Source: Lineus longissimus
Taxonomy: Eukaryota > Nemertea > Pilidiophora > Heteronemertea > Lineidae
NCBI RefSeq assembly: GCF_910592395.1
Contig: NC_088319.1
Coordinates: 17,360,001 to 17,424,000, forward strand
Length of the DNA: 64,000 nt
Reading direction: 5' to 3'
The notes beneath the pieces are model-generated. The model did not search any database, was not told the DNA's origin, and was given only the letters and a program-made list of their open reading frames with translations. Position numbers and translations under genes: made by a program. Shown here piece by piece: positions 47,801-60,600 of the stretch (position 1 is the first letter of the stretch; every line of letters begins with the position of its first letter).

Positions 47801-49342
47801 ATCAATATAGAAAATATATACCTGTTGATAAGTTCCATCTATCATATAACATGCAGACATACTGTACCTCCCCAGAGGAGGAAACGGAAGTTCGTCACGT
47901 CCACCAGTCTCAGTTATGCTCATACGTGTAATCAGCTGAACTTTCTATACATCTTAACGCTTGCAGCTAGAATAAGACAAAACCTATCCAGACCAAGTCA
48001 CCCCATACACTTGCTCCGCCCATTGACAACCTTATATCGTCAGGCTTTTTGGACCACAACTTGATTTGGAAGGTAGGAAGGACAAGTGACCTCAACACGG
48101 CATTTCCAGTCGACATATAAGAACTGCCTTGTCTGTTTTGCGCATTGAAACCTTTTTTTCTGGCAGTGTAGAGAGATCGATAATATTCAGCCTTAGTTTC
48201 AGCACCTTGAGGTAAATTCTATATCCCCTTCCAAAGTTGTCCTCTGGCGGTGTACCTGTATATATAAATCCATCTGATGAATTAAGGATGTCGCTCCTAA
48301 TATGATCGGCCGTGGTGATCGTTCGAGTCCTGTGCTTGGACCACCTTTGTCTGGCTGTCACTGACTGAAATAGATATTCAATATTGACATTAAAGAACTT
48401 CGATAGTTCACATCCAACCATTGACGTATGACATTCGTTCTCAGCCAGATTTACTTCCAGCAGATACAAACATAATAGATAACAGACTGATGACTTGACT
48501 ACATGGATAATAGCCATCTGTTTGAATTTAAAGCTTTTGATGAGTAGAAATTATGATTTAAGTATCGTTTTCTACTTTAACACTGTAACAAATAAACACT
48601 ATGACAACATTTAGGTAAACTCAACACTCATGGTTGAAGTAAGTGATATGCATAACTTCCCAAGACATATTTCTCAACTAACAGTGGCACCTATCGGTCG
48701 ATCGTGATAGGTTCCTTGCTTTACTTTGGCCAGATATATCCCCAATCAGACTGCTCGCCGAGTCAGACAGAGTAGTCAGAGTATAAAGGCCACAGACCAA
48801 AGTGAAGGCGGTATTAGGATAAAAGCCGTAGGAAGCGCCCAGGCTTTAGCGTCTAGCCACGAGTAGCTTCCCTTGATTTGAGCTCTTCCTTGATCAAAGG
48901 GCTTTGGTGAGGACAGAAGGTTAAGTCGACGTCTTTGTGGCTCTGTGAGCCTAATGGAATGAGATAGAATATAACCCGGAGGCCACGCAGACCAGACGGT
49001 TCCAATTATCGGATGGATTTGTAAAAGGGCGTTTGACTGGTCTGTACAAAGCCAATTAATCGATACTGTCCAATCGGATATATGCTTGCCGAGACCATGG
49101 CAGATCTATTTCAGAATGGATATCTCAGACTGCTGATGAAAGAACAAGGTTAAGGTGGACCAAAAAGAGGTCATGGTCACTAACTTTACGCCTACCTATA
49201 AACCTGAAAGCATTAGTGATATCAATCCATTAAGCCGGACTGCGGTGTTCGCTTACAAGGAGTCCATGGATGTGCCACACAGTTGCCTTGACTCTTGGCA
49301 CGTTTAAGAGTCATACTCCAGCTCCTCCCCCAATATTCATAC

Positions 49343-49385
49343 TTTGGAGAGCTTTAATCACTCCCCAGTGATTTAACTCTCCAAA
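49343..49385. repeat. Near-perfect short hairpin
   Basis: TTTGGAGAGCTTTAATCACT, a CCCC centre, then AGTGATTTAACTCTCCAAA: arms of about 19-20 bp with one or two mismatches and a 4-base loop. The surrounding bases also contain repeated GAGCT and CTCC motifs, so this may be the centre of a palindromic MITE. Confidence 0.75.
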
Positions 49386-52300
49386 ACCAACCCAGGGAGC
49401 AAAAAACAGCTCTCCTGCAATTTTCAAATGCGAAAGCTGAAAACGTGTTCAACCTCTGTACCGTTTAAAGAGCTGGAGCTCTTCATGACTTAGTTCAACT
49501 CAATGATACGAATGCCATCCGCACTTTCTGATGAGGTGGATGACATCTCCTTATGACGTACTTGTACCACAAAGATGTAAATATAGACTGGCCTTCAGAC
49601 GCTCACAAAGGCAAATCTCGTACAATCCATAAACAACTGCCAATAGTACATTAGATTATTATCACTTTAGCATGTACCAGGATTGTTTGTGAGATTTTGG
49701 TCAGGTGGATGGTAGCCCTCTGGGCCCAGGAAGGAGGGTCTCTCAGCGGGAGGAGGAAGAGGCCGAAGAGGTCAAGACATCCATCGTCCCAAGTTTTCAA
49801 GAAAAAAACGTGTTCTTCATGTTTTGATGAGACATCAGTCGAACACGGCACTATATACTTATATCTGTTTCTATAATTTTTGTGTCGGCTCATTGGAAAC
49901 AAGAAAGATTCATGGAAATATTTTTAAATATCACCTGACAGTGCTAATTGCTGTATTCAAAGAACAATTGGGCCAATATCACAGGGCGATAATAGAATAT
50001 TACAGTCCTTCACCAGTGCGTTCCAGTCATGCCCAGTAGAAAACCTGTTGTTGTACTTTAAGACTGAGACCCTGAACAGACAATGGCCTTTTCATACCAA
50101 CAGCTTACCACCATAATACTAGTAATTAACCTTTTGCATTGAACAGTTCTGTCAACCACTCACCCCTTCTTTGTGTGACACAACACCTGACGTATGTTCT
50201 TGGGACAATGGATCATTTAGACAATAAAACTAAGACATTTCAACCACCCAGATTTAAAAATGTCACATATTCCATATCATCTTTTAACATCGTCATAGTA
50301 TCAAAATGTACTTTTGTGAAGCTTCACTAAAGTACTGAATCAGATACTTTTTTGATTAATAACATCGCGTAGAGATTGAGCTATCACGAGAAGCTCGACC
50401 ATTTCCTCTGTTCAGTGAATCCTTCACATTGCTGCGGCCATGATCGATACATCACACATGTCAGACTCAATGAGGTGCGGCCGCCAAGACAAGTGATTTG
50501 AGTGGCTTCTGAGTGTCCAAGGTCAGGGTGTCACAGAATTACAGCAAGTCGCCAACTTTGCCAAGTTCATCGATTCGTCTGTTGGCCGTTGACCTGCCGA
50601 GCCAGAGTTTCTTGTCAAGATAGGAATGCATTGGACGACTAGCAACAGCTACTTTCGATCAAACGGCATCATGCCATCTTGTTGGTCAACCAGAGGCTCT
50701 TGATTTGGATTCTCCGAGGATATAGTCTTGGGAATTGAACCGATCACACCAATGAGTATCTTTATGAGGCTTCCAGTCATTACATGCACTTTGAAAGAAG
50801 AAGGTAGCACATTACGTCCTCACAGACAGTTATATGCCAAGTTATATGCGATTCTCGATTCCGCTGACATCCCCTGTATCTCCAGCGTTCCCCGTGAGGG
50901 CTGTGATTGAAGGTCAATGCCAAGGTCTCTGGCGATAGCTACTCCAGACGAACACAGCCGCGGTCGATCGTATATATTTATAAACATAACAGGGATGCGA
51001 TCGATAGCTCGACAGGGTACAAGGATACAAGGCCGTCTCCGATGAGGTTCTTGAACTCTGAAGGCGCGTTATTGCTTGGTCAGTGGATCAGTGGTTCTTT
51101 TGGGTGAGTGGGGAAACCATGATTGACTGAGCTCAACTCTAAGGTCGGGCGTTTTAAGAGATTTTGGACAGTAGCTTACCATTGCTTTCCCGTAACTAGT
51201 CAGATAACCTAGGGAGACAATTGGCGCTAGGAGCTAGAAATATTCCTTGGTCGAATCTAAGTGATTCGTGCAGTTAGGGAACTGGGTGTGGATCCTCGTA
51301 CTAAGTTGTCAATGAATGAGCCATCCGCGGCCTTCGGTGATGCTGCGTTACCCTTTCGCAAGAAGAGGCTGCACTTTGGACGACTTAATCGAGAATGACA
51401 GTTAGGACCAATCTGAGAACGTTGTATTGTTGTTCCTCGGATTGTCTAGGTGGTGGTACCACGCCTTACCCTTATCTTATGACGCAGAAGATTCTTGACG
51501 AGACGACTCTGATGACGATGGGCAGTGAGTGACGCCTGCAACAGCTAACCAGGCATGCTCAACATATCCGTGGCCATACTCTGATAGCCCGTTGGAAACG
51601 TATGGCACATCATCACACATAACGATTACAATTCTTATGATATCACCTGTCATTACTTATCAGCGTACACGTTTATCTGTTGCACCTTTCAGGCCCCCGA
51701 AACCATCCATCACTTTTAATAAGTGCTCCCTTCCGTACCTCCACCGTCTCGACAATAACACAGACAAGGTCATTCATGACACCTGTCACCCAGCCACTAT
51801 TATTGATTAGTTTTGCCTGGAAATCAATGCCGAGGACACGCGCTGTAGTAGCTAGTCGATACTACAATGGGATGCTGTAGAATTCAATATGGCTAGGCCA
51901 CAGTTTATGGACATGATCACAGTCAGTCGCCACTGTGACCATCAGCACTCAGGAGTATGATGAGGTCGGGTCATCAAGTACGTGTGTCAAGGACCATCGC
52001 AGGATAATTTCAGTGCTCATTCACAAAACGAGAAAAAAGCAAAAATAGGAAAATTGTCAACATGCTCGTATGGTACAAGGTCAGTCATGCTTCCTTGGAG
52101 GAAGAGAATGGAGACTGCTTGAGCTTGACTAAAGTACTATTGATAGTAATACACTCATCATATAAAAGCCCACTCGTTTTCAGTGCATTTTCCTGTGTCG
52201 CATGTGAATAGAAATAGTTATTGCCGTAGTGCAATTACTATGACGCAAATTCGCTAAATTTCGGCCCTTTTTCGGCCCAGGTCGTGAATAAGACTTACAG

Positions 52301-55300
52301 CCTATGACCAGGCAACACTCAACAAAAGAGAGTAAAACGTGTACTTTATCTTCTTAACACTCATTTAAGGCGTTACCTCATCAAATATGACAGGTTTTCA
52401 ATTACACTCATAGTAGACTGTTAACAAATAGGAAGTAGAGTACTGAATATCGTATATTTGATCGGAAGTCCTCTTTACGACTTTACTCCTTCACATTTTA
52501 AAACCCATGATATTACCCGCTGCCTTATGGCGCCCATAGAGACAGATGTGAGGCGTCTAACGATTATTTGTCGCAAAAAATGGACCACGTAGGTGGAAGG
52601 AGGGTTGGGTGTGTTTTTTATGAGGTGCCTCACCCCCACTTAGATGTAGCCTCAGGGAAGGCCGCAACCAAAAAACTCGAATATTTTTTACGTTTTTTTT
52701 TCTGTGATCTTATCATTAGCGCCTGGGGCGACGAATCTGAGATAAAAACATGCCCTAATTGTGGCAGGGCTATTTTGTTCCCAACTAAATCAAACACATT
52801 GCCTACATAAAAACACTCAAAAATAAAAGCATCCGTTTTTTTCTTTGTGGACTTTGAATAGAAAGGCCATAATTACTGCAAAGTGAGAAATAAAACAGGA
52901 AAATCTGCAGTTATAGCCGTCGCTAAGGGCACGAAATTGACCTACTGCGCAGGTGCACGACTTTCTTTCGGCATCGTCTGCCCGAGTGATCAATGTTCTG
53001 ATAGCTCGCTGCATAAAATAAAGATTTATAACTCTTCCCTGTGCGTGATTATTATAACCTTGCCAGTCATTATCCGCCGATCCTGTATTTAACTCGCCTT
53101 TTTCCCATTTTTTTCCACGCCAGATTTCTTGATACGGTGCACCCCGGAGCGACCTGCGTTCCTGGCCGTTTTTTAGACCTGAACAACAATGGCGACAGCG
53201 GCGTTGCTATTATCTAAACGCTCGCGTTTTTTGCAAGGCATTTGTGAAGGCCACACCCCACTGTGGCGTAAAAAACCCAATGATGAAGCTAAAGGACCCA
53301 TTGTTGTGTGGCAGGATGGAATAGCTATTTTTAACCTGAGACGTGGTATTTTGCAAAAAAATATCAAGATCTTATGGCGATGAGCAGAGAACGTTAAGGG
53401 AAAATTACAATCGCGTTGATTCATAACATTATTCCATTGTGAACTATATCGGATCAAAATTCCAAAAAATTCTTTGTAATTTTTTTTCTCAAATTTCTAT
53501 TCTTGTCGTGCGGATTACGATCTTCAGCTGATTTTCCCTATCGACTTCCATGGCCGCCAGATGGATACTAATTTGGGACAAAAGGTTCATTTTTTAGAAA
53601 ATATTTTAATCAGAAGTGCCTCGAACCTTTTTTCTCGGTTTATAATTAACTTACATCAATTAATCAAGATTAAACGCCGCCAAGAAACGAAAATTCATGA
53701 ATCAGAACTATACGCGACCAAAAAAATGGTATTTTTGAAAGTCATGAACGTGGGAAAAAAATTAATACATACTTTGTTAATCTTTAAAAGATTTTTGTTT
53801 GTAACGAAGTAGTGAGAGGTGAGTTAATTCGGAGGGAAAACTTCGTGAAGTAATTGATGGCAGTGCATACGCATATATTCCGAGGTAACTGACAGAACAG
53901 TCTCAGGTAATTCCATGACGAATGTCACCAGTAATCTAATTTTAATAAATGGGGGGGGGGGGCTATCTCCTAGTCTATGTGATACCAACAGGCGGTGCCA
54001 CCCGTAGTCAGTAGTATTTTCAAGGCCGGGTTTTCCAAAAAACAAATACGCATATTTGCCTTGTTTTGATATAGGAAAGCCATCAAGTACTTGTCTCGCT
54101 GCAGTTGAGAACTCTTCAAGTGATCCCAGCCGAGTACGTGCTCAATTTCGGAAGCGTTTCGTACGATATTGACGACGGCCTATGAAAGTTTATGTGTCCT
54201 TTTAGTTCAGTTTACATGTGTGTTGTGTTGCAAGGATATGAAAGCACTAGTTTCCGTCACTGCAAGCGGCGTAAAAATGATCGAATTTTATAATTTTTAT
54301 ATCTACATTATTGTAAATCTCACCGTCAATTTGCTTTCCACAAAACTGAAATTCTTCAATATCTTCGTTTGCCACGATTGGCAATTTAAAACATACCTTT
54401 TGTATTGCTGTGATTAATTCGGTCATATTCTTACACAAAAAAAACTAATCATAGCCCCAAGTGGGAAAAATAATTACAAGAAACTCCATTCAAGACGGAT
54501 ACTATGACGTCAGGATTAACCGCCTCAAAATCAATTTAATTTTTTTTCTACAAGGGCACATCAATCTTGGAACGAAGTGAAGGACAAATTACGTAGATTA
54601 TACGCGCCCAGGGCATCGTTGTCACGGCTACCCGGCTGCCCGTTGCGTCTGGCTTTTGATTCAACCTAATTTTGCCCTGATGCAGACGATTAATCAAATG
54701 ATTGAATGACAACTACAAAAAATGAAATCGAGGCCAAACCATATGATTAGCAAAAAATTCCAATTTTCCGTGGAAGTACACTGCTTGCAGAAGTCAAAAC
54801 ACAGAACATGCTGCATTTATGTCCGGCGAACCGGTGGAAGGGGAATAGTCGAAACAATGCTTCCCGCAGTTGTTTCAGGACCAGAGTACTTTGTTTGCGT
54901 TCGTACGATAAAAAATGATAAATGGTAGAAATTGTCCACAGTAAGGTTGAGTGCCGTCTGGACTGGAACTTCCATCCCTGGGAGCGTCAGGTGCACCAGC
55001 CAGAGCTTGGTTGGGATCAACATTTGAAAAAGTACGATTTCCTATTCGAGGACGGAAATCACCTTTGAACAAGAGACGACTTGGACGGGTTATTTGCCAG
55101 GTTTTCTATGTCTTTCAGTCCAAGTCTCTCTCTATCAGGATGATGTGTTATAGGTTCTCACGACGGTAGGTAGTTGTACGAAGCGATAAAACCGTTGAAA
55201 TTCTTTTCCAACAGACTTTCTCTTACACAATATTTTATAATCCGTATTACCTGGTTTTCATTTATATTCAAGCATCGATCGGTATCATGATTACCCCTTT

Positions 55301-57604
55301 TTACTTTCATTTCTTCGGTAATGTTTGCAAGATGTTGGATTTTCTTTTTTTGTATTCAAAATACTCCATATGCTGCTCGGGACTTTTAAAGCATTTAAAA
55401 AAAAATTTCAACATCTGCTGGGTGTGACAATAAAAAAATGACCGTTATTTTCTTTTTTATGTATACAAAGGGAATATTTGGAAAAATTGCTGGACTTCTT
55501 CTGAGGACGAAAAAACATGATAGCATTAATTAAGAACTGCGGGGAAGTCCTCTGCAGTAATAAAAAAACGCCAGACGCCGGCCTACTCATTCTTTCAAAT
55601 TCGAGGTTTTTATTTCGTTTTTTACGAATTAAACTTTATCCTTGACCGTAATCATTTTTTGAGGCTTTGTCCAGAGGTGAGTGGGGTTAATGCATGGCCC
55701 TAATTTCATAACAAAAGACCTTTTGATCATTTTTTACAACACAAAGGATGCCAAGCTTAGCTAAAAGAAATTCGAGCATTTTTAATGAAATTTCCGCGTT
55801 TTTTAATTTTGTGTTCCTGAAAACGCGCCTTGTGTTAATAAAGAAACGACAGATGCTATGTCAATTTCATGTCGAGTGACAGCAACACAAACGATCATAT
55901 GATTTTTAGAGAATACATTCAATTATTTTATCAATTTGAAGTTATGAAAATAAATGGCCAAAGTCCTGAGTAGAGACTGCTCCATTTGTCTCGATTCACG
56001 ACGTTCGACCGGAAGAGATATACCACACTTTATGCTTTAATTCCGAATACCTTTACAGCCATGTTCACAATCACAGACAGAGTAACGCAGAAATATCAAA
56101 ACTAACCAAAAACCGAATTTTCTCTGTATCAGTATTGCAAATTTTTCAATTAGAAAAAAATATTGCAAGAGAGTGGAAGATGGTGTGCGTATCGTATAAA
56201 ATGTCAAATACCTTTTTACACCAGCAAAAAGCAAAAAAATAAAACTGAAAATCTAAAATTAGTTTCCGCGCCAAGCCGTGAGTAATTTCAAATCCGAGAA
56301 CAGACTCCGCAGTTGGATGGTGGTGGTGGTGGGAGAATTTTTTATTTCATTTCACGGCACAAAAGACTAACCTTGATGTAAAAAATAGGGGACCATTTTT
56401 TGCACTTCAAATCTTTCAAAAGATTGTATAATAACGGCAGCGTATTTTTTCCTTTCATCGTCGACATCTGCAGTGCGGAAATGCAGTGAAAATTGACCTG
56501 GAACCATCAGACCGTTGACAGGGCTTTTAACGAATTTTTTACCAACACAAAGCAAATCCTTGAATCCGGAATAGAGGAGCATTTTTTATCCCGGCAGTTC
56601 ACTGTACCACCTCAGGTTACGCATTTTTTTGCTTTCATGTCATGCGGGAGCAGCGTTCGTAATCGACATTTTCCTCAGTTACCCTGTCATACACGTGCCT
56701 TGTTGGCGAGTTTTTTCAACTTCTGGGCTCGGAGGGCCGGGAGGGACAAGGTGATCCGTATCTGCTTACGAGGAAACTGGCTCCTTAATCATGGCTGTTC
56801 ATGATTATACCAGTATCGAAGAACATTTTTTGATTTCCTTTCATGATTCGTTTAATAGAGAAATTTCACTCAGCAACGACGAAAAAGTCAATTTTATGAG
56901 ATAATGATATCCTTTTTTTTTGTGATTTCACAAAAGAACGAGCGATGAAGCAAAACATGGTCAGATTTTCGATTTTCAGATTTGTTACGAGCAGAGTGGG
57001 GCAAACACTAACGAAATTAACTATAACATTTATTAGCAATGTACTTTTTTTGGTAGATGTAAACTAGCTCTTTCGACACAACCTTGCCTTTTTCAGGTCT
57101 TAGAAGAAACTTCCTCAGAGTCGTTAGGCCTCAACAGTATCATTTCCGTAACTAAATGTAAAGGAAGCAAGGCAATAAAGAAAGCACATTGAAAAAGGCT
57201 TTGCTATTAGATGTATTGCATACTTCCCAAGGTTTATTTTTATACCTTTTTTAATAACAAGCCGGCAACTTGCTGTCCCGCCTACTCTTTTGTTAGATAT
57301 CTTATATCATGGTGTCACATATCACAATGGGCTCCTATCCTTGTATTCTTCATACCAGTGTCTTCTTTTTAACGTTCCCGTGTTACTTATACGTGTTATG
57401 TATCAGACGCTGTTCCCGATAGAATATCTTCCTGAGCGGCGTTCTGACGATGTGACCAGTACCGGTATCTTATGTCAGTGTCTCAATCCAAAGGGAACAC
57501 ATACGTATACTTGCTCTTTTGAAGTCAGACTCATTTACATTATGCAATGTATACATTTATCAAGATCATGAAAAGTATAAGAAAACATCAAGGTGTGTTT
57601 GTGT

Positions 57605-57627
57605 GTGGGGGGGGGGGGGGGGGGGGG
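57605..57627 (+). repeat. Poly-G tract (23 G)
   Basis: A run of 23 G preceded by GTGTGTTTGTGTGT. A shorter run of 12 G is at 53951-53962. Run lengths in such tracts are unreliable. Confidence 0.9.
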
Positions 57628-60600
57628 TGTCAGCTTCTGTAGACTATATCAATGTATACTATTTAGTAAGCTTTGAGGCAACATATACAGTAGTTAACAG
57701 AAGTCTCATTGATTTCTAGATCAGAGTGAATCAAGGGTAACAGCTCTTCAAGTCAAAAGTGCACCGCGTTCATGTGTACAGCACTTCTGTAGAGTGGCTT
57801 GCACTGTCGAAACGCTCATGTCAGCGGCATAAGTACCGACTGTATTGATTCTAAGCGAAGTGTATGCATCAGATCCAGGGGTAACGTGTCAAAATTGGCG
57901 CAGAGAAAAATTCTCGATATGCTTGTAAAAAATACTGTTACTGACTGCCATTTTGGTTGATTGAGTCCCAACTCACGTGGACTATTATATGACCTATCTC
58001 TTTTCCGATGAAAGTTTCTAAATACTGACTTTTCTCAGTTTTTGTGGTTCAACCAGTTCGTCAGGTTCCAACCAGGCGGCAGACCAAGGAACCGAAATTA
58101 TGTTTTTACCCTGCAGTTGAGCAGGTGAGGAGATGAACCTGTGCTGCTATCAGTACGAAAGGTAAGGAGGAGTGCAACAGTATCAACAAAATTGCCCTCT
58201 CCGAACTTTACTTCAAGGTCCGGACTGGTTGTTCAGGCTTGGCTGAGGGTAACATACATTGATGACCTTGAAGGCCTACTCGTGGTGTTAGCTTTGGCAA
58301 CGATGTTGAAATGGATCGCTTCAACAAAGAGAATAGGTAATGCTGTCGAATCGTACCAAGAAACACTTTCTTACAAAAGTGAGCTTTCCCTCAATTACAA
58401 ATGTGCTGCCAGGACGCTGTACGCTGTTGGTAGAATTCCACAGATGGTTCCACATAATAGTAAACTACGAACAAATGCTCCCGTCAAGTGTTCAGTCTGG
58501 GGGAGCTAACTTAACGAAACATAAGAACAAGAAGAAATGAGACTAAAAAGTGCCGGTACCTGCCGAGGAAAGGTCACAGGCTGATTGATGCGGTATATTG
58601 ATAGACGTGGGCTGCTATTTTGGAAAGAATCGGTAAATACAGCCAGGCCTTGCGAAGGTCGGGCCAAAGACGCAGTTATCAGATGTATAGTTGTCTCGAA
58701 GGTCGTAGACTTTATTCTCAATATAACCACCCCCCTCAATCCGTCATTGAGCAAATACTGGAGAGCAAATTCGCCATGGGGACTACTAAGTTACTTTGAT
58801 TCACTTTTTGGCCGGTGATAAAAAACAGCAATGAAAGGGTTGAACTCAGTATTTTAATTTCACAGATTAGGTTCAAAATTACCAAAAAATAGAGGAATGC
58901 ATACCATCTGCATTCAACGAGAGGGGTATGGCTCAACGTTTTAGACCTATATACTAGGTATATCCGGGACGTATGAGTCATCATTCAAGGTGAGAGGATT
59001 CCTCGAATATCGTCTGCTCTGAAAACCTTCCATGAAAAACCGCAAACACGGAATAGTGCGTTGTCGTATACTCGTTTCCAGGTTTCCCCTAAGATACGAG
59101 GCTCTTACGCAAGTAGGTACGGACGTGTGTAATGGGGACGAGGATTGTTCTGCAAGCAGATGGTACCGGAAAGTACACCCACCTATTAGGAGGAGGAGCC
59201 ATCTGTAGATTACAACAAATATGTATTTTATAGCCAACTTAAACATTTTCTTGTTTTCATTCACTTCATTATAATGTAGAGTATTTTGAGATCACGCAAG
59301 CAAATGTTCGAGACGAAGGCCTACACCTGGGCTGTAAAAAGTCAAGGTAAGCAGGTCACCTGAAAATTTGGTGCTTGAGTACCAAAACGAGAGGTTCTCA
59401 TAATACATGGTACCAAATGACAAGAAGCTATCTACCTTAGGAGAAGAAAAGCAATTACTCACACTTCCTGGATATTGGTGTGAAAGATTCTCGCAAGACA
59501 ATGGATTTCGGAAAGGATGAATGACATGTTTTATCACCAGGCGGCGCCACGCGGCCTATGACCTTCATATTTTCAATAAAAAAATAAACATGGCCTAGAT
59601 AATAAATAGTCCGCCACACCAGGTGAGCAGATGACCTATATTCAGATCTAGAGAAAGCGTCAATACAACTTATACTTTAGTAGGCAAATGATTAAAAATA
59701 ATGTGCGTTTACATTTTGGGCGATCGCCCATGCCTGGTACTACCTTTGACAGCGCAGACATTTTTTTCTCGATTTTGATTTAAAGCCTACGGATACTTCA
59801 ATTGAAGTAAGGCAAACAGTCAACCTTTATTGTGATGTTCGGCGACACACAATGACTATAGTCATTTCAGTCACACCTAACCTCGAAGTAAGAACTTGAT
59901 TGTATGCCCCCCTAAAGGACGCAGCAACACAGAGCCTAGGAAGAGTATCTTCATTGTTTCTCTCTTATCCAGCCATGCACTTGTTAACCTTGCGTACGGC
60001 CTGTTGAACATGAAGACCAGACAGGTCAGAGCAAAAGCTAGACATTGATTTGAGAGAATATGCCAACATTCCCAGGCAAATTTCAAGAGAAATTCACCTT
60101 TCCCTGGCATGTTTTAGGCTAAAAAAGACTGCAGTATTGCTGTGGCTCTGAACTAGCTTTGCTCAATACATGCCAAGTCAAATGTGGATTTTAGCATTTC
60201 GGAAATATCTTGTTTCAGGGCAAATTGACGCAAAGCTCAAGCCAAACATGACGTCCTGATCATTGGAGAAATTGATGTCGTCTGCCCATTTTCCATGCAA
60301 ATTAAACATGTAGAATGGCATCGAGCATGTGGTGCTGAATGCTGAATGTGCAGGATAGGCATTCACACTCAGAAACGGCCGTAAATGCATGCAATAGCTA
60401 GTTACCAGAGCAGCATACCTTTACTCAACTGTAAATGGCCTCCACCTCGTGTCGGAGCGATTTGACGCAAATCAGGCTAATATTAGATATACATTGTAAC
60501 TGTGAAAAAAGGTCAACCAGGTAAATAACTTTTTAACAAACTGCGAGGTCACTCTTATTCTACATTAGCGTTCTCTCCCTCATATTATGGCTTTATTGAT

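Larger units (their letters stand above)
34721..48090. other. Gene-poor region, left part
   Basis: I see no supportable gene. The longest open frames (about 110-140 codons) have no recognisable motif and several lack an ATG. Contents that can be named are the 36.3-kb hairpin, the 36.5-kb MITE candidate, a tandem repeat at 38394-38464, a ~95-bp direct duplication at 44630-44826 and a single GGTTGTGACG copy at 36934. An exon of a long-intron gene could be hidden here. Confidence 0.5.

Noticed and set aside
47515-48064. Two overlapping plus-strand frames (76 and 143 codons)
   Set aside because: They overlap out of frame in the same DNA, have no family resemblance and no clear splice context.
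48300-48345. GTTCGAGTCC word resembling a tRNA B box
   Set aside because: No A box at the right distance and no cloverleaf could be drawn around it.
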